Shown: one piece after another, positions 9,233 to 18,762 of the stretch | Numbering within the stretch: the first letter of the stretch is position 1 | How the letters are laid out: every line of letters begins with the position of its first letter | DNA from: Massilia sp. BJB1822 | Lineage (GTDB): Bacteria > Pseudomonadota > Gammaproteobacteria > Burkholderiales > Burkholderiaceae_D | NCBI RefSeq assembly: GCF_013369485.1 | Contig: NZ_JABWEB010000004.1 | Coordinates: 248,001-312,000 of the forward strand | Direction of reading: 5' to 3' | DNA length: 64,000 nucleotides | Made by a program: the position numbers and the translations under genes | Notes under the pieces: model-generated | What the model was told of the DNA's origin: nothing | What the model saw: only the letters and a program-made list of their open reading frames with translations | The model's database searches: none

Positions 9233-10477
9233 ATGAATATGCGCGTCAGCTCCCGCACCATTTTCGAGACTGGACTGAACCAGCTGACCAGCTTGCAGTC
9301 GCAGTTATCGCGTACCCAGCAGCAGCTCGCCACCGGCCGCCGCGTGCTGACCGCGGCCGACGATCCGGTGGCCTCGGCGCGCGCGCTGGAAGTGACGCAG
9401 TCCAAGGAAATGAACGACCAGTTCAAGATCAACCGGCAGAATGCGCGCGCCTCGATGTCCCATGTCGATCTGGCGCTGGGCACCTCCGGCGATCTGCTGA
9501 AGGATATCAAGACCCTGATCGTGAACGCGGGCAATCCGGCGCAGACGCAGAAGGACCGCGACGCCCTGGTGGTCGAGCTGGAAGGACGCTTTAACGATCT
9601 GCTGGGCCAGGCCAATACGGCCGATGGCAATGGCAATTTCCTGTTCGCCGGCTACCGCCTGAACACCCAGCCCTTCACCCAGACGCCCACTGGCGCCGTG
9701 TACAGCGGTGACCAGGGCCAGCGCGATCTGCAGGTCGGCTCGGGCCGCCAGCTCAGTATCAGCGAGTCGGGCGCCGCCGTGTTCGAAGGCAGCCTCACCG
9801 GCAATGGCACTTTCGAGACGAAGGCCGATCCCGCCAACAAGGGGCGCGGCGGCAGCGGCGTCATCTCGCCCGGCTCGGTGACCGATATCACCAAGCTGAC
9901 CGGCCACCAGTATGCGCTGACCTTCAGCGTGGTGCCGGCCACGCCCGGCGTGCCGGCCCAGACCAGCTATACCGTGATGGATACCACCACCGGGGTGCCG
10001 GTGACGCCGGCGCCGGTGCCGTACAAGAGCGGGGAAGCGATCACCTTCGACGGCATCCAGTTCGACGTCAAGGGCGATGTGGCGGACCAGGATGTGTTTA
10101 CGGTCGATCCCAGCAAGAATCAGTCAGTGTTTACCACCGTGCGCGACCTGATCACGGCGATGAAGACGGCCGGCGACGGGCCCACGGCGCGCACCGACCT
10201 GACCAACAAGCTCAACAACGCCAACCAGAATATCAATAACGCGCTCGACAATGTGCTGTCGGTGCGCGCCAAGATGGGGGCCGGACTCAAGGAACTCGAT
10301 TACCTGGACAATGCCGGCGACGACGTCGACATCCAGTACCAGACCACGCTGTCCAAGCTGATCGAAGTCGATCCGGTGGTGGCGATTTCCATGTTCACCC
10401 AGCAGCAGATGACGCTGGAAGCGGCGCAGAAATCGTACAAGAACATCTCCGGCCTCTCGCTCTTCAACTACATATGA
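9233..10477 (+). CDS. flgL: FlgL (HAP3), hook-filament junction protein
   Basis: 414 residues. The N-terminus MRVSSRTIFETGLNQLTSLQ, SQLSRTQQQLATGRRVLTAA and DDPVASARALEVTQSKEMND are the flagellin-like D0/D1 signature of FlgL. The C-terminus KSYKNISGLSLFNYI is also typical. AAGGA lies upstream. It is the last gene of the flg operon; a strong terminator follows within 20 bases of the stop. The variable centre holds a flagellin-hook-type segment (about residues 245-300). Confidence 0.96.
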   Translation: MNMRVSSRTIFETGLNQLTSLQSQLSRTQQQLATGRRVLTAADDPVASARALEVTQSKEMNDQFKINRQNARASMSHVDLALGTSGDLLKDIKTLIVNAGNPAQTQKDRDALVVELEGRFNDLLGQANTADGNGNFLFAGYRLNTQPFTQTPTGAVYSGDQGQRDLQVGSGRQLSISESGAAVFEGSLTGNGTFETKADPANKGRGGSGVISPGSVTDITKLTGHQYALTFSVVPATPGVPAQTSYTVMDTTTGVPVTPAPVPYKSGEAITFDGIQFDVKGDVADQDVFTVDPSKNQSVFTTVRDLITAMKTAGDGPTARTDLTNKLNNANQNINNALDNVLSVRAKMGAGLKELDYLDNAGDDVDIQYQTTLSKLIEVDPVVAISMFTQQQMTLEAAQKSYKNISGLSLFNYI

Positions 10478-10493
10478 GCGAGGCACCAGCAAG

Positions 10494-10529
10494 CAAAAAC
10501 GGGAACCACGGTTCCCGTTTTTTTTTTTA
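10494..10529 (+). terminator. Rho-independent terminator of the flg operon
   Basis: Ten-base stem AACGGGAACC / GGTTCCCGTT (10498-10507 and 10510-10519) followed by an uninterrupted run of T to about 10528. It lies 20 bases after the flgL stop and reads in the flgL direction. Confidence 0.93.
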
Positions 10530-10530
10530 G

Positions 10531-10589
10531 CAGCCGAGTCCGTGTCCGATTTTGGGGTCTGGCCCCAAAATCGGACACGGACTCGGCTG
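10531..10589. repeat. Perfect 27-bp palindrome (copy 1 of a GTGTCCGAT element)
   Basis: Arms 10531-10557 and 10563-10589 are perfect reverse complements around the 5-base loop TCTGG. The core reads CCGTGTCCGATTTTGGGG. A diverged copy with the same loop start lies at 31517-31567 and is also a perfect palindrome. Both sit between convergent genes (here flgL and the giant repeat protein, whose stop is 9 bases away). Likely a bidirectional terminator or REP-like mobile palindrome; the function is inferred. Confidence 0.85.
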
Positions 10590-10598
10590 TGGTGGCGC

Positions 10599-13500
10599 TT
10601 ATTTCGCGGCCAGCAGCGGTGCTTGGGGCTGGGCGCGGCGCTGCCAGTCGTCGCTGCCGCCGTTACCGCCGAGGGCGGCAGCGCTGGACAGCCCGGCCGC
10701 TTGCGCCTGGCGCGCGGCTTGGGTGAGGGCGTCGGCGGCGGGCAGGCCGGCAGCCGGCAGGGTGCTGGCGCCGAAGTGCTGCAGCTGGCGCGTCAGGGCG
10801 GCGACGCTGGCGCTCAGGCTGATGCCGTCGGCCGCGCCCAGCGATTGGGCGGCCATCGGCGTCAGCGTGGGCAGGCCGGGCTGGGTGGCGTTGTTGCCGT
10901 ACTGGTAGCCGGACAGGGCATCGGTCAGGGCGCCGACTTTGCCGCTCAGGCTGGCCGGATCGCTGTTGCGCGCGGTCAGGAACCAGACGTCGGCCACCTG
11001 CCCCTGGCTGCCGTCGCTGCGCTCGTAACTGCCGCGCAGGCCGATCCAGTTGCCTTGTTCGAGTTCGCTGGTGGCGCGGGCGCCGGTGCCGAGGCGGGCG
11101 ATGCCCAGCGCGGCCAGGCCTTGCAGCTCGCCGGCCTGGCTGACGCCGTCGGCATTGCTGTCCTGCCAGACGCGCAACTGGCTGTAGGCCGCGTCCTGGC
11201 TGTCGATGACGCCGTCGGCATTGCTGTCGAGCTCGGCGAGCGCGGCGAAGCCATGGGCGGCTTTGCCGCCGGCCGTGCGCGTGGCCGTGCCGAACAGTTC
11301 GCTGCCATCGTCGATCTGGCCATTGCCGTTGCGGTCCAGGGCCAGCAAGCCGTCGCCTTGACCGACCCAGCCGGTGTGCTGCAGGCGGCCGTCGGCGTCG
11401 AGGTCGAAGCGCACGCCCTGGTCGAGCGAGAGGGTGCGGATGCCGTTGCCGTCGAGGTCGAGCACGAGCGGGCTTTCCAGGCCGGCCGCGTCACGCTGCT
11501 CGGGCTGCATGGCGGCCAGTTGATCGGTGGTCAGGGCCGCGGCCTGGGCGGCGGTAAAGGCTTGGAATTCGCTGACCGTCATGGCGGCCAGCTGGGCCGC
11601 GGTCAGGGCGCGGATCTGGCCGGCTTTCAGCGCGCGCACCTGGTTGGTGGTCAGGGCGCTGATCTGCACCGTGCTCAGGGCCGCGATCTGGCTGGTGCCG
11701 AGCGCGGCGAACTGGCCGCTGCTGAGCGCCTGCACTTCGTTGACGTCGAGCGCCTGCACCTGGTCGGAATTGAGCGCGCCCAAGGCCTTGGTGGCCATGG
11801 CGGCGATCAGGGTGGTGCCGAGCGAGGCCAGTTGCAAGGTGGTCAGGCCGGCCGCGGGCGGGAACTGGTTGCTGCGCATGGCGCTCACGAGATCGGCCGC
11901 CAGGGCGCCGATCTGGGCCGAGCCGAGGGCGCCGATCTGCACCGTGTTCAGGCTGTTGAGCGTGCCCAGCGCGGTGAGCTGGTCGGCGCTCAAGGCGCGG
12001 ATCTGGGCCGTGCTCAGCGCTTGCAGGGCGCGCGTGGTCAGCGAGGCCATCTGGTCGGTGGTCAGGCCGGCGATCTGGGCCGATTTCAGGGCCGTCAATT
12101 GCAGGCTGCTCAGGGCGGCCAGGTCGGGCAGCTCGATGGCAGCGACCTGGGCGCTGCCAAGGGCGCCCAGGGCGGCCACGCTCAAGGAACGCATCTGGCT
12201 GGTGCTGAGGGCGGCGATCTGCTCCGTGCTGAGGCTGCCGATCTGGCGCGTGCTCAGGGCCGCGATCTGGGCCGTTTTCAGCGTGGCGATCTTGTCGGCG
12301 CTGAGCGAAGGCAGTTGCAGCGAGGTGAGGGCGGCAAACTGCAGGGTGCCGAGCGCGGCCAGCGTGCTCAGCGCGGCCAGCTGGGCCGTGCTCAGGCTGG
12401 CGACCTGGCCCGTGCTCAGGGCGGCGATGTCGCGCGTGTTCAGTGCGCCCAGCTGGTCGGTGCTGAGGACGACGAACTGGGCCGTGCGCAGCGCGGCGAT
12501 CTGCGCCGTGCCGAGGGCGGCGATATCGTCGAGCGCGATGGCGGCCACCTGGGCCGTGCTGAGGCCGGCCAAGGCGGCCGGATCGAGGGCGCGCATCTGG
12601 GCCGTGGTCAGGGCCACGATCTGGTCCGTGGTCAGCCAGCTCAGCTGGCGGCTGCTCAGGGCATCGATCTGGCGCGTGCTCAAGGTCGACAGATGGGCTT
12701 CATCGAGACTGGCCAGCTGGCTGCTGGACAGGGCGGCCACCTGGTTGCTGCCGAAGCCGCCCAGGCCCGGCAGGCTGGCCAGCTGGGCGTTGCTGAGGGC
12801 GCGCACCTGGGCGCTGGTCAGCGCGCCGAGTTCGGCCGTGGTCAGCACTTGCAGCTGGTCGCTGTTGAGGGCGGCAATCTGCTCGGTTTTCAGTGCCGCG
12901 AACTGGTCGCTGCGCAGCGCGGCCAAATCATCGCCCTGGATGGCGGCGATCTGGTCGGTGCTGAGCGCGCGCAGCGCGGCCGTGTGGAAGGCGCGCCATT
13001 GCGCCGTGCTGAGGTCGGCCAACTGGCTGCTCGACAGGGCCGGCGTCTGGCGGCTCGTCAGGGCCGCGATCTGGCTGGTTTTGAGCAGGGCCAGCTGGGT
13101 CGCGTCGAGGCCGGCGATACGTGCCGTCGGCAGGGCCGCGATCTGGTCGCTGTTGAAGGCGGTCAGGGCGCCCAGTTGGGCGAACTGGTCGGGCGTGAGC
13201 GCCGCCAGCTGGGCCGTGCTGAGGGCCGCCACCTGGGCATCCGTCAGGGCGATGATCTGGTCGGACGTCAGCGCCGTCAGCTGGTCGGAATACAGGGCGC
13301 GGATCTGTTCGCTGCGCAGGGCGGCGATATCGTCCAGTTCGATGGCCGCCACCTGGCTCACGTCGAGGGCGCGGATGGCGCGCGTGCTCAGCGCGCGCAC
13401 CTGGGCCGTGGTCAGCGCGCGCAGCTGGTCGACCGTGATGGCCTGGATTTGCGGAATGCCGAGCACGCCGATGGCGGCCGTGTTGATGACGGCGATCTGG

Positions 13501-16500
13501 TCGGTGTTCAGCGCGCCGAGCTGGGCGGCCGAGAAGGCCGCCACCTGGGTCGAGCGCAGCGCCGCGATATCGGCCAGTTCGATGCCGGCCACCTGGGTCG
13601 GGGTCAGGGCTGCGATGGCGCGGCTCGACAGGCTGGCGAACTGGCGCGTTTCGAGCGCCAGGATCTGGTCCGGCGTCAGCGCCTGCACCTGGCTGTCGCT
13701 GAGGGCGGCCAATTGGCTGCTCGACAGCGCGGCGACCTTGTCCAGCGGCAGGGCGGTGAGCTGGGCGTCGCTCAGGCTGCGGATCTGGGCCGTGGTCAAG
13801 CCGCGGCTGTTCAGGCCCGCGATCTGGGCCGGGGTCAGCACGCTGATCTGGATAGTGCGCAGGGCCGCCACGTCGCCGCTGCTGAGTACGCCCAACTGGT
13901 CCAGATTCAAGGCTTCCAGCTGGTCCGAGCCGAGCGCGGCCAGTTGCGAGGTTTTCAGGGCGGCGATGTCTTCCAGCTCGATCTGCGGGATCTGGGCGGC
14001 GCTCAGGCCGTTCAGGGCCGCGGTCGAGAGGGAGGCGAATTGCGCCGTGCTCAGCACCTGCAACTGGCTGGCGCTGAAGACCGAGAGCTGGGCCGAATTG
14101 AAGGCGGCCACCTGGCGCGTGCTCAGGCTGGCCAGGTCGTCCACGCTCATGACGATGATGCGGTCGGTCGACATGGCGGCGATCTGGGCCGTGCTGTAGT
14201 CGCGCAGCTCGCCCAGGGCGGCCAACTGGTCAGCCGACAGCGCCGCCAATTGGGCCGGCGAGAGCACGGCGATGGCCTGGCTGCTCAGCGCATGCAACTG
14301 GCTGGTCGACAGCGCGGCCAGCTGGGCCGGGGCCAGCGCCGCGATCTGGGTGGTGAGCAGGGCGCGCACGTCTGCCGCTTCCAGCGCCTGCAACTGGGTG
14401 GCGTCCAGATTACCCAGGGCGCGCAGGTTCAGCGCGCGGATCTGGGCGGTGGAGAAGGCGGCGATCTGGCCCACGGTCAGGTGGGCTGCCTGGTAGCTGT
14501 TCAGGGCGGCCACCTGGCTGGTCTTGAGCGCGGCGAAATCGGCCATGCTCAGATTGCTCAGCTGTTCGGTATTCAGGGCTGCCATCTGGGCCGTGGTCAA
14601 GCTGAGCAGGCTGACCATGGCGTCGATCTGGGCCGTGCTCAGCGCGCCGATCTGGGCGGTGGCGATGGCGGCGATCTCGCCCGTGGTCAGCGACATGATC
14701 TGGGCCAGGCTCAGCGCCTGCAGCTGGCTGCTGCCCAGACCGGCGATCTGGCCGGTGGCCAGGCTGCGGATATCGGTCAGGTCGATGGCCTGGATTTGCG
14801 CCGGACTGAGCGCGCGCAGCACATCGGTGGACAGGGCGCGCATCTGGGCGCTGCTGAGCGCCTGGATCTGGTCGGTATTGAAGAAGGTGAACTGGCCGGT
14901 GGTGAAGGCGGCGATCTGCGCCGTTTTCAGGCTGGCCACCTGGTCTGGCGTCAGCGCGCCGATCTGGTCGCTGTTCAAGCCCTGGATCTGCAGCGTGGTC
15001 AAGCCGGTCAGGCCGAGCGCGCCGAGCTGGGTGGTGCTCAGGGCGCCCATCTGGCGCGACGTCAGGGCCGCGATCTGGGTCGAACTCAGGGCGCCGAGCT
15101 GGCCCAGCGTGAGCGCGGCCATCTGCTGGGTCTTCAGCGCCTGCACCTGGCCCGTGCTGAGGGTGGCGATATCGACGGCCTCGATGGCGGCGATCTGGGC
15201 CGTGCTCATGCCGCCCAGGGTGGCCGGGCTCAGGCTGCGCACCTGGGCCGTGTTCAGCGCCACGATCTGGTCGCTGCTGAGGGCGCCGATCTGGGCGCTG
15301 CTCAGGCCGGCCAACTGGTTGGTGCGCAAGGTCGTGATGCGGTCCGGCGCCAGCGCGCCGATCTGGTCGGTGGTGAGGGCGGCGATCTGGGCGCTGCGCA
15401 GCGGGGCCAGCGAGGCGAAGCTGGCCACCTGGGCCAGCGACAGCGAGGCGATCTGCTGCGTGCTCAGCGAGGCGATCATGGCCGTGCTCAAGGCGCCGAA
15501 CTGGTCGCTGGTGAGGGCGGCGATCTGCTGCGTCGCCAGGCCCGCGATCTGGGCCGTGCGCAGCGCTTGCAGGTCGGCGATCTCGATAGCCGCCACCTGG
15601 TCCGAATTCAAGGCATTCAGGGCGGCTGTGCCCAGGGCGCGCCACTGGCTGCTCTGCAGGGCGACGATGCCGGCCGTGCTGATGGCTTGCACCTGGGTCG
15701 TGGTCAGCGCCGCCACCTGGTTGCTGCGCAGGGCGGCCAGCACGGCCAGGCTCAGCGAGGCGATCTGGCCGGTGGTGAGGGCGGCAATGGCCGCCGTCGA
15801 GAACGAGGCCAGCGTGACCAGGGCGCCCAGCTGGTCGCTGCTGAGCGCGGCTTTCTGCTCGGGCGTCAGGGCGGCGATCTGGGCTGTGGTGAGCTGGGCG
15901 ATCTGGGCCGTGCTCAGGGCCGGGATCTGGGCCGTGGTGAGCTGGTTCAGCTGGCCGGTGCGCAGCGCCTGCAAATCGTCGAAGGCGATGGCGGCCAGTT
16001 GCGCGCTGTCGAGGGCGCGCAGGGCATCGCTGCCGAGGGCGCGGAACTGGGCCGTGTTGAGGCCGATGATCTGGAGCGTGCTGAGCGCGCCGATCTGGGC
16101 CGTGCCGAGGGCGGCGATCTGGGCCGTGCGCAGGCCGCTCAGGTCGGCCGTGTTCAGGCTTTGCAACTGGGCAGTGCTGAGCTGGCCGATCTGGCGCGTC
16201 GTCAGCGAGGTCAGGGTCAGGGCGTCAAGCTGGCCCGCCGTCAAGCTGGCCAGCTGATCATTGCTCAGGGCGCCCACTTCGGCCGAAGTCAGGGCGGCCA
16301 ATTGGGCCGTTTGCAGGGCGGCCAGCTGGTCGGTCGAGAGGGAGACGATCTGGCGCGTGGCCATGGCGGCCAGGTCGGCCAGCTCGATGGCGGCGATCTG
16401 GGTGGCGTCGAGCGCGGCCAGGGCATCCGTGCTGAGGGCGCGCACCTGGGCCGTGCTGAGCGCGGCAATATGGCTGACCGACAGGCCCGGCACCTGGCCG

Positions 16501-18671
16501 GCCAGCACAGCGGCGATCTGAGTGCTGCTCAAGCTGGCCCAATCCTGGGTGGTCAGGCTGGCCAGCTGGTTGCTGCTGAAGGCCTGGATCTGGCGCGTGC
16601 TGAAGCCGGCAAAGCTGGCGAAGGCATCCAGTTGGGCCGCGCTGAGCACGGCGATCTGGTCGCTGTTCAGGGCGCGCACGCCGGCCGTGCTGAGGGCACG
16701 GATCTGGTCCGTGCCGAGGGCCATGATCTGGTCGGTGGTCATGGCGGCGACCTGCTGGCTGCGCAAGCCCGGCACATCGCGCGTTTCGATGCCGCCCAAC
16801 TGGCTGCTCTGCAAGGCGGCCAGGGCGGCGCTGCTGAGCGCGGCCAACTGGCTGGCGCTCAAGGCCTTGATCTGGGCCGAACTCAGCACGCCAGCCTGCA
16901 GCGGCGACAGGGCCGCCACCTGGCTGCTGCGCAGGGCCGTGATGCTGGCCGTGCTCAGCGAGATGATCTGGTCGGTGGTGAGGGCGGCGATCTGCGCGCT
17001 TTTCAGGGCGTCGAGCGCCTTCAGCGCGGCCAGTTGGGCCGTCGTGAGGGCGGCCACCTGATCAAGCGTCAAGGCTTGGGTGGCGGCGCTGCCGAGGGCG
17101 GCGACTTGCTGGACTTGCAGCTTGCTGAGCTGATCGGTGCTCAAGCTGGCGATCTGGCGCGTCAGCAGCGCACCCACATCCTGGCTTTCCATCGCCCGCA
17201 GCTGGTCGGTGCTGAGCGCCTGCAGCGCCACGGTGTTCAAGGCTTGCACCTGGCCTGTGCTCAGGGCCACCAGCTGGGCCGTGTTGAGGGCGGCCGCCTG
17301 CTCCGGGTTCAGGCCGGCCAGCTGGCCGCTGGCCAGGCTGGCCAGATTGCGCGTCGACAGACTGGCGACCTGGTCGCTGCTCAGCACCGCGACCTGCTTG
17401 CTGCCCCAGGTGGCCAAGGTTTTCAGGGCAGCGAGCTGGTCGGTGCTCAGCACCGGCAACTGGTCCGTCGTCAGTACGGCGATATCGTTGCTGTTCAGGC
17501 TGGCGAATTGGGCGGTGTTCAGGGCGCTGAGCTGGCCCGGCTGCAGGGCCGCGATCTGGGCCGTGCGCAGGGCGGCGATGTCGCGCGTTTCGATGACGGC
17601 CAGCTGATTGCTGCCGAGCAGGTTCAAGGCTTGGGTCGACAGGTTGGCGAACTGGGCGGTACTGAGCGCAATGATCTGGTCGCTGTTCAGCGCCTGCCAC
17701 TGGTAATCCTTGAGCGCGCCGAGCTGCTGGCTGCCAAGGCCGGCGATCGCCTGGGTGGCGAGCACGGCCAACTGCTCGGGCGCCAGCGCGCCGATCTGGG
17801 CCGTGGAGAGGCTGGCCAGCGAGGGCAGGGCGGTGATCTGGTCGGTGCTCAGGGCAGGAATCTGGTCGGTGGTCAGCGCGGCCAGGCCGCGCGTGCCAAG
17901 GGCGCGCATCTGGTCGGTTGTGAAGGCCGCGATCTGGCCCGGCTGCAAGGCGGCGATCTGCTGGCTGGCCAGGGCGGCGATGTCGCGGCTTTCGATGGCG
18001 GCGATCTGCTCGGTCAGCAGCACGATCAGGGCGGCGCTGCTCAAGCCATTCAACTGGGCGCTGCCGAGGGCGATGATCTGGTCGCTGTTCAGCACTTGCA
18101 GCTGGGCGGCGTCGAGGCTGTTCAACTGGCTGCTCGACAGATAGGCGATGCTGCTGGAGACCAGGCGCGTCGGGTCGAGCGCGCGCAGCGCCTGGGTGCT
18201 CAGGGCGCGCAACTGGCCCGAACTGAGGGCGGCCAGCTGATCGCTGTCGAAGCCGGGCAACTGGTCGCTATTCAGCACGGCGATCTGCTGGCTGCGCAGG
18301 CCGGCCAGCTCCTGGGTTGTCAGGGCGCCCAGTTGCACGGCGCTGAGGGCGGCCAGCTGGCTGCTGGAGAGGGCCGGCATGTCCTGGCTATCGATGCCGC
18401 GAATTTGCACCGTGTCGAGGGCGGCGATCTGGCTGCTGCCGAGGGCGCCGATCAGGCGGCTGCCCAGCCAGCCGATCTGGTCCGAAGTCAAGGTGGCCAG
18501 GTCGGCGTTTTCCAGGTATTTGATTTGGCTGGTCGACAGCGCATTCAGCTGCGCGCTGCTAAACAGCGGCATCAGTTCAGGTGTCAGGGCCTTGATATCG
18601 TCCGACGTCAGAAGACTGATCTGATAGGTCGTCAGACCGGCAATCTGTTGGGTTTCAAATACGATAGTCAT
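10599..18671 (-). CDS. Giant octapeptide-repeat protein (2690 aa) with calcium-binding-type C-terminal domain
   Basis: 2690 residues; ATG at 18671 preceded by GGAGAG about 9 bases upstream. Residues 1-2389 are almost entirely octads of the form Q-[IL]-x-[AS]-L-[ST]-[TS]-[AD]. A marker of the type QIAAIExxDIAAL recurs at residues 89, 222, 356, 490, 624, 758, 891, 1025, 1159, 1292, 1426, 1560, 1693, 1773, 1907, 2041, 2175 and 2304: super-repeats of 133-134 residues (16 octads plus one 5-6-residue unit), with one shortened to 80. Residues about 2390-2570 resemble the C-terminal modules of large RTX/adhesin proteins (LVLDLDGNGI, FDLDADG, LDRNGNGQIDDGSELFG, DSNADG), which suggests Ca2+ binding. 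No N-terminal signal peptide is visible, and the last 120 residues are Ala/Gln-rich. It follows fliR on the same strand after 91 bases. Probably an exported surface or matrix protein; I know no named family for the repeat. Confidence 0.85.
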   Translation of the reverse strand: MTIVFETQQIAGLTTYQISLLTSDDIKALTPELMPLFSSAQLNALSTSQIKYLENADLATLTSDQIGWLGSRLIGALGSSQIAALDTVQIRGIDSQDMPALSSSQLAALSAVQLGALTTQELAGLRSQQIAVLNSDQLPGFDSDQLAALSSGQLRALSTQALRALDPTRLVSSSIAYLSSSQLNSLDAAQLQVLNSDQIIALGSAQLNGLSSAALIVLLTEQIAAIESRDIAALASQQIAALQPGQIAAFTTDQMRALGTRGLAALTTDQIPALSTDQITALPSLASLSTAQIGALAPEQLAVLATQAIAGLGSQQLGALKDYQWQALNSDQIIALSTAQFANLSTQALNLLGSNQLAVIETRDIAALRTAQIAALQPGQLSALNTAQFASLNSNDIAVLTTDQLPVLSTDQLAALKTLATWGSKQVAVLSSDQVASLSTRNLASLASGQLAGLNPEQAAALNTAQLVALSTGQVQALNTVALQALSTDQLRAMESQDVGALLTRQIASLSTDQLSKLQVQQVAALGSAATQALTLDQVAALTTAQLAALKALDALKSAQIAALTTDQIISLSTASITALRSSQVAALSPLQAGVLSSAQIKALSASQLAALSSAALAALQSSQLGGIETRDVPGLRSQQVAAMTTDQIMALGTDQIRALSTAGVRALNSDQIAVLSAAQLDAFASFAGFSTRQIQAFSSNQLASLTTQDWASLSSTQIAAVLAGQVPGLSVSHIAALSTAQVRALSTDALAALDATQIAAIELADLAAMATRQIVSLSTDQLAALQTAQLAALTSAEVGALSNDQLASLTAGQLDALTLTSLTTRQIGQLSTAQLQSLNTADLSGLRTAQIAALGTAQIGALSTLQIIGLNTAQFRALGSDALRALDSAQLAAIAFDDLQALRTGQLNQLTTAQIPALSTAQIAQLTTAQIAALTPEQKAALSSDQLGALVTLASFSTAAIAALTTGQIASLSLAVLAALRSNQVAALTTTQVQAISTAGIVALQSSQWRALGTAALNALNSDQVAAIEIADLQALRTAQIAGLATQQIAALTSDQFGALSTAMIASLSTQQIASLSLAQVASFASLAPLRSAQIAALTTDQIGALAPDRITTLRTNQLAGLSSAQIGALSSDQIVALNTAQVRSLSPATLGGMSTAQIAAIEAVDIATLSTGQVQALKTQQMAALTLGQLGALSSTQIAALTSRQMGALSTTQLGALGLTGLTTLQIQGLNSDQIGALTPDQVASLKTAQIAAFTTGQFTFFNTDQIQALSSAQMRALSTDVLRALSPAQIQAIDLTDIRSLATGQIAGLGSSQLQALSLAQIMSLTTGEIAAIATAQIGALSTAQIDAMVSLLSLTTAQMAALNTEQLSNLSMADFAALKTSQVAALNSYQAAHLTVGQIAAFSTAQIRALNLRALGNLDATQLQALEAADVRALLTTQIAALAPAQLAALSTSQLHALSSQAIAVLSPAQLAALSADQLAALGELRDYSTAQIAAMSTDRIIVMSVDDLASLSTRQVAAFNSAQLSVFSASQLQVLSTAQFASLSTAALNGLSAAQIPQIELEDIAALKTSQLAALGSDQLEALNLDQLGVLSSGDVAALRTIQISVLTPAQIAGLNSRGLTTAQIRSLSDAQLTALPLDKVAALSSSQLAALSDSQVQALTPDQILALETRQFASLSSRAIAALTPTQVAGIELADIAALRSTQVAAFSAAQLGALNTDQIAVINTAAIGVLGIPQIQAITVDQLRALTTAQVRALSTRAIRALDVSQVAAIELDDIAALRSEQIRALYSDQLTALTSDQIIALTDAQVAALSTAQLAALTPDQFAQLGALTAFNSDQIAALPTARIAGLDATQLALLKTSQIAALTSRQTPALSSSQLADLSTAQWRAFHTAALRALSTDQIAAIQGDDLAALRSDQFAALKTEQIAALNSDQLQVLTTAELGALTSAQVRALSNAQLASLPGLGGFGSNQVAALSSSQLASLDEAHLSTLSTRQIDALSSRQLSWLTTDQIVALTTAQMRALDPAALAGLSTAQVAAIALDDIAALGTAQIAALRTAQFVVLSTDQLGALNTRDIAALSTGQVASLSTAQLAALSTLAALGTLQFAALTSLQLPSLSADKIATLKTAQIAALSTRQIGSLSTEQIAALSTSQMRSLSVAALGALGSAQVAAIELPDLAALSSLQLTALKSAQIAGLTTDQMASLTTRALQALSTAQIRALSADQLTALGTLNSLNTVQIGALGSAQIGALAADLVSAMRSNQFPPAAGLTTLQLASLGTTLIAAMATKALGALNSDQVQALDVNEVQALSSGQFAALGTSQIAALSTVQISALTTNQVRALKAGQIRALTAAQLAAMTVSEFQAFTAAQAAALTTDQLAAMQPEQRDAAGLESPLVLDLDGNGIRTLSLDQGVRFDLDADGRLQHTGWVGQGDGLLALDRNGNGQIDDGSELFGTATRTAGGKAAHGFAALAELDSNADGVIDSQDAAYSQLRVWQDSNADGVSQAGELQGLAALGIARLGTGARATSELEQGNWIGLRGSYERSDGSQGQVADVWFLTARNSDPASLSGKVGALTDALSGYQYGNNATQPGLPTLTPMAAQSLGAADGISLSASVAALTRQLQHFGASTLPAAGLPAADALTQAARQAQAAGLSSAAALGGNGGSDDWQRRAQPQAPLLAAK

Positions 18672-18762
18672 TTATACGCTCTCCGGGCAGCATGACCATG
18701 ATAAGCCAATTATTGCCACATGGAAATCAAACATTTGTAACCGGCCAGGTCACTATCAGCAC

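Noticed and set aside
10599..18671. Octads such as LTPDQVASL as TAL-effector-type DNA-binding repeats
   Set aside because: Only the first few residues resemble LTPDQVVAI. The period is 8, not 33-35, and there is no repeat-variable diresidue.
10599..18671. CRISPR or other direct-repeat array because of the dense 24-bp periodicity
   Set aside because: The periodicity is coding (octapeptides), units are degenerate at DNA level, and there are no unique spacers.
10542..18695. 2717-codon plus-strand frame as a real Gly/Gln/Arg-rich repeat protein
   Set aside because: It starts inside the palindrome, has no ribosome site, and mirrors the codons of the minus-strand gene, which has a proper start, SD and a recognisable C-terminal domain.
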